DNA from: Streptomyces paludis
GTDB lineage: Bacteria > Actinomycetota > Actinomycetes > Streptomycetales > Streptomycetaceae
Assembly (NCBI RefSeq): GCF_003344965.1
Contig: NZ_CP031194.1
Coordinates: forward strand, 5,208,001 to 5,272,000
DNA length: 64,000 nucleotides
Direction of reading: 5' to 3'
The number at the start of each line of letters is the position of its first letter. Position 1 is the first letter of the stretch. The position numbers and the translations under genes are program-made. Below the pieces are notes generated by a model that was given only the letters and a program-made list of their open reading frames with translations, had not been told where the DNA came from and did not search any database. Shown here piece by piece: positions 19,093-28,478 of the stretch.

Positions 19093-20233
19093 GCCGAAGA
19101 AGCGTGGCGAGGCCGTGGACGCCACCCCGAACGTGACCGAGGTGGACGTGGTCGACGCGGTCACCGAGGACGCGGCCATCGCCGCCGTCGAGGCGCCGGT
19201 GGAGCGGGGCGAGCCGATCCTCCAGGTCCGTGACCTCGTCAAACACTTCCCGCTGACCCAGGGCATACTGTTCAAGAAACAGGTCGGCGCGGTCAAGGCC
19301 GTGGACGGGATCTCGTTCGACCTCTACCAGGGGGAGACCCTCGGTATCGTCGGTGAGTCGGGCTGCGGCAAGTCCACGGTCGCCAAGCTCCTGATGATGC
19401 TGGAGACGGCGACCGCCGGCGAGGTCTTCTTCAAGGGCCAGGACATCACCAAGCTGTCCGGGCGGGCGCTGAAGGCGGTCCGCCGGAACATCCAGATGGT
19501 GTTCCAGGACCCGTACACCTCGCTCAACCCCCGGATGACCGTCGGTGACATCATCGGCGAGACCTTCGACATCCACCCGGACGTGGCGCCCAAGGGCGAC
19601 CGCCGACGCCGGGTCCAGGAGCTGCTGGATGTCGTCGGGCTCAACCCGGAGTACATCAACCGCTATCCGCACCAGTTCTCCGGCGGACAGCGCCAGCGCA
19701 TCGGCATCGCCCGGGGGCTCGCGCTCAACCCCGAGATCATCATCTGCGACGAGCCGGTCTCGGCGCTGGACGTCTCCGTGCAGGCCCAGGTGATCAACCT
19801 GATGGCGAAGCTCCAGGACGAGTTCAACCTCTCGTACCTCTTCATCGCGCACGACCTGTCGATCGTCCGGCACATCTCGGACCGGGTCGGGGTGATGTAT
19901 CTGGGCAAGATGGCCGAGATCGGTACGGACACCCAGATCTACGACCACCCGACGCACCCCTACACGCAGGCGCTGCTGTCGGCGGTCCCGGTGCCCGACC
20001 CGGAGGCCCGCGAGGGCCGTGAGCGGATCATCCTCAGCGGCGATGTCCCGTCGCCGGCGAATCCGCCGTCCGGCTGCCGCTTCCGTACCCGCTGCTGGAA
20101 GGCGCAGGACCGGTGCTCCACCGAGGTGCCGCTGCTGGCGATTCCCGAGCGCTTCAAGGACGCGGACACCCCGGCCGCGCACGAGTCGGCGTGCCACTTC
20201 GCGGAAGAGCGGGACGTCGTCCACGCGGCATGA
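19085..20233 (+). CDS. Oligopeptide ABC transporter ATPase, DppF/OppF type (operon 1)
   Basis: A 382-residue ATPase. About 40 acidic residues precede the conserved LQVRDLVKHFPLTQGI. Walker [11 protein letters not shown]-loop [15 protein letters not shown], signature FSGGQRQR, Walker [14 protein letters not shown]-loop [10 protein letters not shown]. The C-terminal [21 protein letters not shown] cysteines repeat the pattern of its partner. It is the last gene of operon 1; a strong hairpin follows 10 bp after the stop. Confidence 0.94.
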   Translation: MAEPKKRGEAVDATPNVTEVDVVDAVTEDAAIAAVEAPVERGEPILQVRDLVKHFPLTQGILFKKQVGAVKAVDGISFDLYQGETLGIVGESGCGKSTVAKLLMMLETATAGEVFFKGQDITKLSGRALKAVRRNIQMVFQDPYTSLNPRMTVGDIIGETFDIHPDVAPKGDRRRRVQELLDVVGLNPEYINRYPHQFSGGQRQRIGIARGLALNPEIIICDEPVSALDVSVQAQVINLMAKLQDEFNLSYLFIAHDLSIVRHISDRVGVMYLGKMAEIGTDTQIYDHPTHPYTQALLSAVPVPDPEAREGRERIILSGDVPSPANPPSGCRFRTRCWKAQDRCSTEVPLLAIPERFKDADTPAAHESACHFAEERDVVHAA

Positions 20234-20243
20234 CGTCCTGACA

Positions 20244-20307
20244 GGCATACGTGTGCGGGCGGTGTCCGGAGCCGGAAGGTGACGGATGCCGCCCGCACTC
20301 GTATGCC
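20244..20307 (+). terminator. Terminator of transporter operon 1
   Basis: A 19-bp stem with one mismatch (20244-20262 with 20289-20307) and a 26-base loop, starting 10 bp after the last ATPase stop. It separates the two paralogous operons, so operon 2 needs its own promoter, which should lie in 20310-20440. Confidence 0.75.
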
Positions 20308-20457
20308 CGGCTGTCTGTCCGTCTGTCTATCCGCTCGTCACTATGTGCATACATTCGGATGATTTCTCCCCTGAGTGGAGGTATCTCCCGCGCGATCGGG
20401 GTTCCACCGGTCGATATTGGCTCCTACGGATCGGCAGCACATCTGAGGAGCCACTTC

Positions 20458-22092
20458 ATGCGGGCAGTCGCACATACCAGATGGGCCGCCGGTGCGCTCG
20501 GTGCCGCGCTCGCCGTGGCGGGCTGCGGCGGCGGGGGCAGTGGCGGGAGCGGCGGCGGGGGCGCCGACGGCGTGGTCCGGTCCTCGTGGGGCGATCCGCA
20601 GAATCCCCTGGAGCCGGCGAACACCAACGAGGTCCAGGGCGGCAAGGTCCTCGACATGATCTTCCGGGGGCTGGTGCGCTACAACCCGAAGACCGGCAAG
20701 GCGGAGAACGCGGTCGCGGAGAAGATCGAGACCAAGGACTCGACCGACTTCGCCGTCACCGTCAAGGACGGCTGGACGTTCAGCAACGGGGAGAAGGTCA
20801 CCGCCAAGTCCTTCGTGGACGCCTGGAACTACGGCGCCGACCTCAGGAACAACCAGAAGAACGCCTACTTCTTCCAGTACATCGACGGATACGACAAGGT
20901 CCACCCGGAGACCGGGCAGCCCACCGCCCGCACCCTCTCCGGGCTGAAGGTCACCGGCCCGCGCACCTTCACCGTCAAGCTCTCGCAGCGCTTCTCCACC
21001 TGGCCCGACACCCTCGGGTACGCGGCGTTCGCGCCGCTGCCCCGGGCGTTCTACGACGACCACGCGGCCTGGCTCGCCAAGCCCGTCGGTAACGGCCCCT
21101 ACACGGTGCGGAACTACACCAAGGGCTCCGAGATGTCACTGCGGACCCGGAAGGACTACCCGGGCCCCGACAAGGCAGTCAACGGCGGTGTGGACCTGAA
21201 GGTCTACACCGACAACAACACCGCGTACACCGACCTCGTCGCGGGCAACCTCGACCTCGTCGACGATGTTCCGGCCGCCCAGCTGAAGAACGCCAAGGCC
21301 GACCTGAACGGCCGTTACATCAACACCCCGGCCGGCATCATCCAGACCCTGGCCTTCCCGTACTACGACAAGGCGTGGAACACCCCGAGGGCCGCCAAGG
21401 TCCGCACCGGTCTCTCCCGGGCGATCAACCGGAAGCAGATCACCGAGACCATCTTCCAGAAGACCCGCACCCCGGCCACCGACTGGACCTCCCCGGTGCT
21501 CGGCGCCGACGGCGGCTACAAGGCCGGGCTCTGCGGCTCGGCCTGTGAGTACGACCCCGCCGCCGCGAAGAAGCTCGTCCAGGAGGGCGGCGGCATCCCC
21601 GGCGGCCGGCTGAAGATCACGTACAACGCCGACACCGGCTCCCACAAGGCGTGGGTCGACGCCGTCTGCAACAGCATCAACAACGCGCTGGGCAACGACA
21701 AGGCGTGCGTGGGCAGTCCGGTGGGCACTTTCGCCGACTACCGCAACCAGATCGGCCAGAAGAAGCTCAGGGGCCCGTTCCGGGCGGGCTGGCAGATGGA
21801 CTACCCGCTCATCCAGAACTTCCTCCAGCCGCTCTACTACACCAACGCCTCGTCCAACGACGGCAAGTGGAGCAACCCCCGGTTCGACAAGCTGGTCAAC
21901 GAGGCCAACGCCGAGACCGACAAGAAGACCGCCATCGCCAAGTTCCAGCAGGCCGAGGAGGTCGTCAGGGACCAGATGGCGGCCATCCCGCTCTGGTACC
22001 AGAACGGCAGCGCCGGCTACGCCGAGCGCCTCTCCCACGTCGAGCTGAACCCCTTCAGCGTCCCCGTCTACAACGAGATCAAGGTCGGCTGA
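20458..22092 (+). CDS. Oligopeptide ABC transporter substrate-binding lipoprotein (operon 2)
   Basis: A 544-residue family 5 binding lipoprotein. The ATG at 20458 has GAGGAG seven bases upstream; a longer open frame upstream lacks a signal peptide and is rejected. Signal peptide with lipobox AVAGC (Cys23), then a glycine-rich linker. It is a paralogue of the operon 1 binding protein: both have a QNPLEPANTNE-like segment after the linker, a similar length and a SIPLW/AIPLWY C-terminus. The two differ enough that ligand specificity probably differs. It corresponds in position to the second peptide transporter next to bldK in S. coelicolor (SCO5117-5121, from memory). Confidence 0.9.
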   Translation: MRAVAHTRWAAGALGAALAVAGCGGGGSGGSGGGGADGVVRSSWGDPQNPLEPANTNEVQGGKVLDMIFRGLVRYNPKTGKAENAVAEKIETKDSTDFAVTVKDGWTFSNGEKVTAKSFVDAWNYGADLRNNQKNAYFFQYIDGYDKVHPETGQPTARTLSGLKVTGPRTFTVKLSQRFSTWPDTLGYAAFAPLPRAFYDDHAAWLAKPVGNGPYTVRNYTKGSEMSLRTRKDYPGPDKAVNGGVDLKVYTDNNTAYTDLVAGNLDLVDDVPAAQLKNAKADLNGRYINTPAGIIQTLAFPYYDKAWNTPRAAKVRTGLSRAINRKQITETIFQKTRTPATDWTSPVLGADGGYKAGLCGSACEYDPAAAKKLVQEGGGIPGGRLKITYNADTGSHKAWVDAVCNSINNALGNDKACVGSPVGTFADYRNQIGQKKLRGPFRAGWQMDYPLIQNFLQPLYYTNASSNDGKWSNPRFDKLVNEANAETDKKTAIAKFQQAEEVVRDQMAAIPLWYQNGSAGYAERLSHVELNPFSVPVYNEIKVG

Positions 22093-22124
22093 CCCACCGT
22101 CGGACAGCACCCCCAGGAGCCGTC

Positions 22125-23048
22125 ATGGGACGCTATGTGATCCGGCGCCTGTTGCAGATGATCCCCGTCTTCATCGGCGCCACCCTGCTGATCTTCCTGA
22201 TGGTCAATGTGATGGGCGACCCCATCGCGGGACTCTGCGGCGACCGCACCTGCGATCCGGCCACCGAGGAGCGGCTGCGCCAGGACTTCGGCCTCGACAA
22301 GCCCGTCTGGCAGCAGTACCTGACCTACATGGGCCATGTCTTCACCGGGGACTTCGGCACGGCCTTCAACGGACAGAAGGTCATCGACCTGATGTCCACC
22401 GCCTTCCCGATCACCCTCCGGCTGACGATCGTCGCCATCGCCTTCGAGATCGTCCTCGGGATCGTCCTCGGGGTGCTCACCGGACTGCGCCGGGGCCGGC
22501 CGGTCGACACCTCCGTACTGATGCTGACCCTGGTGGTCATCGCCGTACCGACCTTTGTCACCGGACTGCTGGCGCAGCTGCTCTTCGGTGTGAAGTGGCG
22601 GATCGTCGAGCCGTCGGTCTCCCCGGCCGCGCCGCTCGACGAGCTGATCCTGCCGGGGCTGGTGCTCGCCTCCGTCTCGCTGGCCTACGTCACCCGGCTG
22701 ACCCGCTCCTCGATCGCCGAGAACGTCCGCTCCGACTATGTCCGTACGGCGGTCGCCAAAGGGCTGCCCCGGCACCGGGTGATCACCCGGCATCTGCTGC
22801 GCAACTCGCTGATCCCGGTGATCACCTTCATCGGTACGGACATCGGCGCGCTGATGGGCGGCGCGATCGTCACTGAGCGGATCTTCAATATCCACGGTGT
22901 CGGCTTCCAGCTCTACCAGGGCATCCTGCGCCAGAACACCCAGACCGTCGTCGGCTTCGTGACCGTGCTCGTCATCGTCTTCCTCGTGGCGAATCTGCTG
23001 GTCGACCTGTTGTACGCCGTTCTCGACCCGAGGATCCGGTATGCCTGA
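22125..23048 (+). CDS. Oligopeptide ABC transporter permease, DppB/OppB type (operon 2)
   Basis: A 307-residue permease beginning MGRYVIRRLLQMIPVFIGAT; the ATG at 22125 has AGGAG in the right place. It has six helices, the EAA loop around VRSDYVRTAVAKGLPRHRVI, and C-terminus DLLYAVLDPRIRYA, nearly the same as its operon 1 paralogue. A distinctive periplasmic CGDRTCDPAT segment adds two cysteines that the paralogue lacks. It lies 32 bp after the binding-protein gene; no long hairpin is present there, unlike operon 1. Confidence 0.93.
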   Translation: MGRYVIRRLLQMIPVFIGATLLIFLMVNVMGDPIAGLCGDRTCDPATEERLRQDFGLDKPVWQQYLTYMGHVFTGDFGTAFNGQKVIDLMSTAFPITLRLTIVAIAFEIVLGIVLGVLTGLRRGRPVDTSVLMLTLVVIAVPTFVTGLLAQLLFGVKWRIVEPSVSPAAPLDELILPGLVLASVSLAYVTRLTRSSIAENVRSDYVRTAVAKGLPRHRVITRHLLRNSLIPVITFIGTDIGALMGGAIVTERIFNIHGVGFQLYQGILRQNTQTVVGFVTVLVIVFLVANLLVDLLYAVLDPRIRYA

Positions 23049-24042
23049 GCCGCGGCCTTCCCGCCACCGGGACGATGACGGCGCGATCGCGGCCACCGGG
23101 GCCGGTGCCGCCATGGACCTCGCCACCAGCGAGGGCACCACGCTGGAGGGGGCCCCGGGCGGCCCGGGCGGTGGACCCGGCGGTGGGCCCGCGAGCCGGC
23201 CGCGCAGCCTCTGGTCGGACGCCTGGCGGGATCTGCGCCGTAACCCCGTCTTCCTGATCTCCGGGCTGATCATCCTCTTTCTGGTGGTCATCTCGGTCTG
23301 GCCGTCGCTGATCGCCAGTGGCAACCCGCTCTCCTGCGATCTCGCCAGGGCCCAGGAGGGCTCCCGGCCCGGCCACCCGTTCGGCTTCGACGGACAGGGC
23401 TGCGACGTCTACACCCGGACCGTCCACGGCGCCCGGACCTCGGTCGTCGTCGGTGTCCTCGCCAGCCTGGGCGTCGCCGTCGCGGGCTCCGTCCTCGGCG
23501 GCCTCGCCGGCTTCTTCGGCGGCCCCTGGGACGCGGTCCTCTCCCGGATCACGGACATCTTCTTCGGCATCCCGGTGGTCCTCGGCGGGCTGGTGCTGCT
23601 CTCCGTGGTCACCAGCGCCACCGTCTGGCCGGTGATCGGCTTCATGGTGCTGCTCGGCTGGCCGCAGATCTCCCGGATCGCCCGCGGCTCCGTCATCACC
23701 GTCAAGCAGAACGACTTCGTCCAGGCGGCACGGGCGCTCGGCGCGTCCAACTCCCGGATGCTGTTGCGGCACGTCCTGCCCAACGCGATCGCGCCGGTGA
23801 TCGTCGTCGCGACCATCGCGCTGGGCACGTTCATCGCGCTGGAGGCGACCCTCTCGTACCTCGGCGTCGGGCTCAAACCGCCCACCGTGTCCTGGGGGAT
23901 CGACATCTCCGACGCCTCCCCGTACATCCGCAACGCCCCCCACATGCTGCTCTGGCCCGCGGGCGCGCTGGCCGTGACCGTACTCGCGTTCATCATGCTC
24001 GGCGACGCGGTGCGCGACGCCCTCGATCCCAAGCTGCGCTGA
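23041..24042 (+). CDS. Oligopeptide ABC transporter permease, DppC/OppC type (operon 2)
   Basis: A 333-residue permease. An N-terminal Gly/Pro-rich extension of about 55 residues precedes RSLWSDAWRDLRRNPVF. Six helices, EAA loop QNDFVQAARALGASNSRML, C-terminus FIMLGDAVRDALDPKLR. Start overlaps the upstream stop by 8 bp, exactly as in operon 1. A periplasmic pair of cysteines (LSCDLARAQEG and DGQGCDVYT) is not in its paralogue. Confidence 0.93.
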   Translation: MPEPRPSRHRDDDGAIAATGAGAAMDLATSEGTTLEGAPGGPGGGPGGGPASRPRSLWSDAWRDLRRNPVFLISGLIILFLVVISVWPSLIASGNPLSCDLARAQEGSRPGHPFGFDGQGCDVYTRTVHGARTSVVVGVLASLGVAVAGSVLGGLAGFFGGPWDAVLSRITDIFFGIPVVLGGLVLLSVVTSATVWPVIGFMVLLGWPQISRIARGSVITVKQNDFVQAARALGASNSRMLLRHVLPNAIAPVIVVATIALGTFIALEATLSYLGVGLKPPTVSWGIDISDASPYIRNAPHMLLWPAGALAVTVLAFIMLGDAVRDALDPKLR

Positions 24043-24054
24043 GGAGCCCCGCAC

Positions 24055-25041
24055 ATGCTGCTGGAAGTACGCGACCTCCAGGTCGAGTTCCGCACCCGCG
24101 ACGGGGTCGCCCGGGCCGTCAACGGTGTGACGTACGCGGTCGGGGCGGGCGAGACGCTCGCCGTGCTGGGGGAGTCGGGCTCCGGCAAGTCCGTCACCGC
24201 GCAGGCGATCATGGGCATCCTCGACTCGCCGCCCGGCCGGATCACCGGCGGCGAAGTGCTCTTCCAGGGCCGGGACCTGCTGAAGCTCAAGGAGGAGCAG
24301 CGGCGGCGGGTACGGGGTGCCGAACTGGCGATGATCTTCCAGGACGCGCTCTCCTCGCTCAACCCCGTCCTGACCGTGGGGGCCCAGCTCGGCGAGATGT
24401 TCATCGTCCACCGGGGGCTGAACCGCAGGGCGGCGAAGGCGCGGGCCGTCGAGCTGATGGAGCGGGTCAGGATCCCCGCGGCGAAGGAGCGGGTGAACGA
24501 CTATCCGCACCAGTTCTCCGGCGGGATGCGCCAGCGCATCATGATCGCGATGGCGCTCGCGCTGGAACCCGCCCTGATCATCGCGGACGAGCCCACCACC
24601 GCCCTCGATGTGACCGTCCAGGCCCAGGTCATGGATCTGCTGGCGGAGCTGCGCCGGGAGCTGGACATGGGCCTCATCCTGATCACCCACGATCTGGGGG
24701 TCGTCGCGGATGTCGCGGACCGGATCGCCGTCATGTACGCGGGCCGGATCGTCGAGACCGCCCCCGTCCACGACATCTACCGGGCGCCCGCCCATCCGTA
24801 CACCCGCGGGCTGCTGGACTCGATCCCGCGCCTGGACCAGAAGGGCCGGGAGCTGTACGCGATCAAGGGCCTGCCGCCGAATCTGCTGCGCATCCCGCCC
24901 GGCTGCGCGTTCAACCCGCGCTGCCCGATGGCGCAGGACATCTGCCGTACGGAGGTGCCGCCGCTGCTCGACGCGGGCGGGGGCCGTCGCAGCGCGTGCT
25001 TCTTCTGGAAGGAGACCCTCGATGGCCGAGCCGGTGGCTGA
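24055..25041 (+). CDS. Oligopeptide ABC transporter ATPase, DppD/OppD type (operon 2)
   Basis: A 328-residue ATPase starting directly at [16 protein letters not shown], without the 22-residue N-terminal extension of its paralogue. Walker [10 protein letters not shown]-loop [11 protein letters not shown], signature FSGGMRQR, Walker [14 protein letters not shown]-loop [10 protein letters not shown]. The C-terminal cysteine cluster ([21 protein letters not shown]) is conserved. It overlaps the following ATPase start by 20 bp. Confidence 0.94.
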   Translation: MLLEVRDLQVEFRTRDGVARAVNGVTYAVGAGETLAVLGESGSGKSVTAQAIMGILDSPPGRITGGEVLFQGRDLLKLKEEQRRRVRGAELAMIFQDALSSLNPVLTVGAQLGEMFIVHRGLNRRAAKARAVELMERVRIPAAKERVNDYPHQFSGGMRQRIMIAMALALEPALIIADEPTTALDVTVQAQVMDLLAELRRELDMGLILITHDLGVVADVADRIAVMYAGRIVETAPVHDIYRAPAHPYTRGLLDSIPRLDQKGRELYAIKGLPPNLLRIPPGCAFNPRCPMAQDICRTEVPPLLDAGGGRRSACFFWKETLDGRAGG

Positions 25042-26134
25042 GCCCAGGGCCGGGTCCGTGGCCGCAGCCTCCGGGGCGGTGTCCGGGAGCGAGCCCATTC
25101 TTGAGGTCCGGGATCTGGTCAAGCACTACCCGCTGACCCAGGGCGTTCTGCGCCGCCGGCAGATCGGTGCCGTCCGGGCGGTGGACGGTGTCTCCTTCGA
25201 CCTGGCGCCCGGCGAGACGCTCGGCATCGTGGGGGAGTCCGGCTGCGGCAAGTCGACCGTGGCGAAGACGCTGGTGAACCTGGAGCGGCCCACCTCCGGC
25301 ACGATCCGCTACAAGGGCGAGGACATCACCCGGCTCTCCGGGCGGGCGCTGAAGGCGGTCCGCCGGAACATCCAGATGGTGTTCCAGGACCCGTACACCT
25401 CGCTCAACCCCCGGATGACCGTGGGCGACATCATCGGGGAGCCGTACGAGATCCATCCCGAGGTGGCGCCGAGGGGCGACCGGCGGCGCCGGGTGCGGGA
25501 GCTGCTGGACGTGGTCGGGCTCAACCCCGAGTACATCAACCGCTATCCGCACCAGTTCTCCGGGGGCCAGCGCCAGCGCATCGGGATCGCCCGGGGGCTC
25601 GCGCTGCGACCGGAGATCATTGTCGCGGACGAGCCGGTCTCGGCGCTGGATGTCTCCGTCCAGGCGCAGGTCATCAATCTGATGGAGCGACTTCAGGCCG
25701 AATTCGGGCTCGCGTACGTCTTCATCGCGCACGACCTGTCGATCGTCCGTCACATCTCCGACCGGGTCGGGGTGATGTATCTGGGCCGGCTCGCCGAGAT
25801 CGGCCCGGACGCGGCCATCTACGACCATCCGACGCACCCGTACACCCAGGCGCTGCTGTCGGCGGTGCCGCTGCCCGACCCCACGGCCCGCGAGCACCGC
25901 GACCGGATCATTCTTTCGGGTGATGTTCCGTCGCCGGCGAATCCTCCGTCCGGCTGCCGGTTCCGCACCCGCTGCTGGAAGGCGCGGGAGCGGTGCGCGG
26001 TGGAGGTGCCCGAGCTGGCGGTGCCGGCGGTCTTCCGCGACCGGGCGGGGCCCGCGGCGCATCCGTCGGCGTGTCACTTCGCGGCGGAGCGGCAGACCGT
26101 ACCGACACCACCTGAGACGGACGAAACGTTGTAA
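25022..26134 (+). CDS. Oligopeptide ABC transporter ATPase, DppF/OppF type (operon 2)
   Basis: A 370-residue ATPase; the ATG at 25022 ([13 protein letters not shown]) is the same start context as the operon 1 paralogue (MAEPKKRGE). Walker [11 protein letters not shown]-loop [15 protein letters not shown], signature FSGGQRQR, Walker [14 protein letters not shown]-loop [11 protein letters not shown]-terminal cysteine cluster present. An 86-bp stretch (25337-25422) is identical to 19457-19542 in the paralogue. It is the last gene of operon 2, with a terminator about 100 bp downstream. Confidence 0.94.
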   Translation: MAEPVAEPRAGSVAAASGAVSGSEPILEVRDLVKHYPLTQGVLRRRQIGAVRAVDGVSFDLAPGETLGIVGESGCGKSTVAKTLVNLERPTSGTIRYKGEDITRLSGRALKAVRRNIQMVFQDPYTSLNPRMTVGDIIGEPYEIHPEVAPRGDRRRRVRELLDVVGLNPEYINRYPHQFSGGQRQRIGIARGLALRPEIIVADEPVSALDVSVQAQVINLMERLQAEFGLAYVFIAHDLSIVRHISDRVGVMYLGRLAEIGPDAAIYDHPTHPYTQALLSAVPLPDPTAREHRDRIILSGDVPSPANPPSGCRFRTRCWKARERCAVEVPELAVPAVFRDRAGPAAHPSACHFAAERQTVPTPPETDETL

Positions 26135-26625
26135 AACACATCAATTTCGTTAACACGGAGGCAACTTCGCCGACGCCTCACCGATATACGGACCCGTCAG
26201 TCTGAATGACGTACGGCCGTGCGGGTGCCGTAAACCGGCCGGGACTTCCAGGAGTCCCGGCCGGTTGCATGTGCGCCCGCGGGCGGGCGGGCCGTGCGGG
26301 CCCGGTGCGGCGACCCCTCGGAGGCCCCTGTGTATCAAGATCTTTTTTGCCGCCGGACCAGGGAAATTCAGGTGCGGGCGACGGGCCGCCACCGTGGGCG
26401 GAATGAATCGTTCCGGAGCGCTGACGTGCGACGAAACCAACCGGCCCGAAACTGTGCGACCCACCTGGCCGACCCCGCGCCAGTCCGTGCGCCCCCATGT
26501 GCTGCCGTGCACCGATCGATGCGTATCCACGGATAGTTATGATCCCTAGCGATAGCTGGGTATGAATCTGCCGGGCACATGCATGCTGCGTCTTCCCGAC
26601 TGAATATCTATGGAGGTGAACCGCC
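26135..26625. other. Intergenic region between operon 2 and small membrane-protein gene
   Basis: A 491-bp gap. It contains the operon 2 terminator at 26233-26266, then a GC-rich run, a TCTTTTTT tract at about 26341, and finally an AT-richer stretch (26525-26570, including TAGTTATGAT) that is a plausible promoter for the small membrane-protein gene. Open frames in both directions have no recognisable protein content. Confidence 0.45.
26233..26266 (+). terminator. Terminator of transporter operon 2
   Basis: Perfect 14-bp stem (AACCGGCCGGGACT with its complement) and a 6-base loop TCCAGG, 99 bp after the last ATPase stop. Confidence 0.8.
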
Positions 26626-26820
26626 GTGGCACTCTCGATTTCCGTGGTGGTGCTGCTGGCGATCGTCGTCTTCCTGCTCGTCCGGAAGTCCGGGCTCAAA
26701 GCGGGACACGCGGTGGTCTGCATGCTGCTCGGTTTCTACATGGCCAGTTCCTCCATCGCCCCCACCATCAGCGAACTCACCACCAACGTGGCCGGGATGA
26801 TCGGTGGACTGAAGTTCTAG
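26626..26820 (+). CDS. Small two-helix membrane protein, conserved hypothetical
   Basis: A 64-residue protein; GTG start at 26626 with GGAGG nine bases upstream. Helix 1 is ISVVVLLAIVVFLLVR, followed by a basic loop KSGLKAG; helix 2 is AVVCMLLGFYMASSSIA, then a short tail. No enzyme motif. It stands alone between the peptide transporters and mshB. I do not recognise a function. Confidence 0.75.
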   Translation: MALSISVVVLLAIVVFLLVRKSGLKAGHAVVCMLLGFYMASSSIAPTISELTTNVAGMIGGLKF

Positions 26821-26924
26821 TGCCCCGCAGGGCACCCGTCCTCCGCAGGGCGCCCACCTCGGCCGATACCATCGCCCACTGGTCGGCCGAGGGGCCGGTT
26901 TGTCATGCCTCGTAGGCTGTCCCC

Positions 26925-27869
26925 ATGACCGATCTCCCCGCCCGCCGTCTGCTGCTCGTCCACGCGCACCCCGACGACGAGACGATCAACAACGGCGCCA
27001 CCATGGCCAGGTACGCGGCCGACGGCGCCCTGGTGACCCTGGTGACCTGCACCCTCGGCGAGGAGGGCGAGGTCATCCCCGCCGAACTCGCCCATCTGGC
27101 GGCCGACCGCGACGACCGCCTCGGCGAGCACCGCATCGGTGAACTCGCCGACGCGATGCGCGAACTGGGCGTCACCGACCATCGCTTCCTCGGCGGGCCC
27201 GGCCGCTACCGGGACTCCGGGATGATGGGCCTCCCGCAGAACGACCGCGCCAACGCCTTCTGGCAGGCGGACCTGGACGAGGCCGCCGGCCATCTCGTCG
27301 CCGTGATCCGCGAACTGCGCCCGCAGGTCCTGCTCGCGTACGACCCGAACGGCGGCTACGGCCACCCCGACCACATCCAGGCCCACCGCGTCGCCATGCG
27401 CGCCGCCGAGCTGGCCGCCGACAGCGGTTTCGCCCCCGCCCTCGGCGCCCCCCACACCATCGACAAGATCTACTGGAACCGGATCCCCCGCTCCGTCGCC
27501 GAAGAGGGCTTCGCCCGGCTGCGCGCGACGGGCTCCAGCTTCTTCGGTGTCGCCGAGGTCGACGACCTCCCCGGTGTGGTCCCCGACGCGGACATCACCG
27601 CGGCGATCGACGGCGCGCCCTACCGGGACCGCAAGTCCGCCGCCATGCGCGCCCACGCGACACAGATCGCCGTGGACGGGCTGTTCTTCGCGCTCTCGAA
27701 CGATCTCGGCCAGCCGATGTTCGCCGCCGAGTACTACCAGCTGGTAAAGGGCGTGTCCGGCGCGCCCGAGGGGGAGCGCGAGAGCGACCTCTTCGCGGGA
27801 GTCGCCGGGGTGTCCGGGGCCGCTTCCGGGGCTTCCGGCGCGTCCGGGGCTTCAGGGGCGACCGCGTGA
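26925..27869 (+). CDS. mshB: Mycothiol biosynthesis deacetylase MshB
   Basis: A 314-residue zinc deacetylase of the LmbE/PIG-L family that removes acetate from GlcNAc-inositol to give GlcN-inositol, the second step of mycothiol synthesis. The zinc site is visible as HAHPDDE (H15, D18) near the N-terminus and [11 protein letters not shown] near residue 145-155. Length fits MshB. The C-terminus has a low-complexity [11 protein letters not shown] tail that most homologues lack. It is coupled to the next gene by a GTGA overlap. Confidence 0.92.
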   Translation: MTDLPARRLLLVHAHPDDETINNGATMARYAADGALVTLVTCTLGEEGEVIPAELAHLAADRDDRLGEHRIGELADAMRELGVTDHRFLGGPGRYRDSGMMGLPQNDRANAFWQADLDEAAGHLVAVIRELRPQVLLAYDPNGGYGHPDHIQAHRVAMRAAELAADSGFAPALGAPHTIDKIYWNRIPRSVAEEGFARLRATGSSFFGVAEVDDLPGVVPDADITAAIDGAPYRDRKSAAMRAHATQIAVDGLFFALSNDLGQPMFAAEYYQLVKGVSGAPEGERESDLFAGVAGVSGAASGASGASGASGATA

Positions 27870-28279
27870 GCGGGCAGCAGCCCGGCGGCTTCCTCGCGCG
27901 CCCGCTCGGGTTCCGGCCGGGCCGTATCGCCGCGTACGTCGGACTCGGGGTGCTCGGCGTGCTCGTCGGCGTCGCCGGGGCGATCGCCCAAGGCGGCTGG
28001 TTCCCCGGCGGCTTGATCCTCGCGCTGCTGGCCACCGCCGGGCTCTTCTACGGCGGGCTGCTCGTCACCGGCACCCAACTCGGCGTCGGCGCGCCCGCCG
28101 CGGGCTGGCTCATCGCCACGATCTGGCTGAGCGTCGGCCGGCCGGAGGGTGACGCGGCCTTCGCCGCCGGTCTCGGACCGCTGGTCTTCCTCTTCGGCGG
28201 GATGGTGGTGGCTGTGATGTGTGCCACGATGTCGCGGTTGCCGCAACCGGGCACTCAGTCCGCACGTATGGGGAAGTGA
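27866..28279 (+). CDS. Four-helix membrane protein (DUF6113-like)
   Basis: A 137-residue protein; GTG start overlaps the mshB stop by 4 bp. Helices: [53 protein letters not shown], and [19 protein letters not shown] recall a DUF6113 family at this position in Streptomyces but cannot verify it. Coupling to mshB suggests co-expression, not necessarily a shared pathway. Confidence 0.7.
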   Translation: MSGQQPGGFLARPLGFRPGRIAAYVGLGVLGVLVGVAGAIAQGGWFPGGLILALLATAGLFYGGLLVTGTQLGVGAPAAGWLIATIWLSVGRPEGDAAFAAGLGPLVFLFGGMVVAVMCATMSRLPQPGTQSARMGK

Positions 28280-28478
28280 CGCGCCCGGCCCCCGCCGAAT
28301 TGACCTCGGCCGCACGGTCGGCAAGCATCCCGCTTGCCGTGCTCGTCCGGTCTCCTCCGGCGGAGGCCAGTATGGTGGTGCGCGCTCCGGGCCTTCCCCT
28401 CGCCTCCGGCAGTGGGGGACCTGAAACAGCTGAGTAGCCAGTAAGAACGGGCGGCGGAGCCAACCGGGAGAACCTGCT

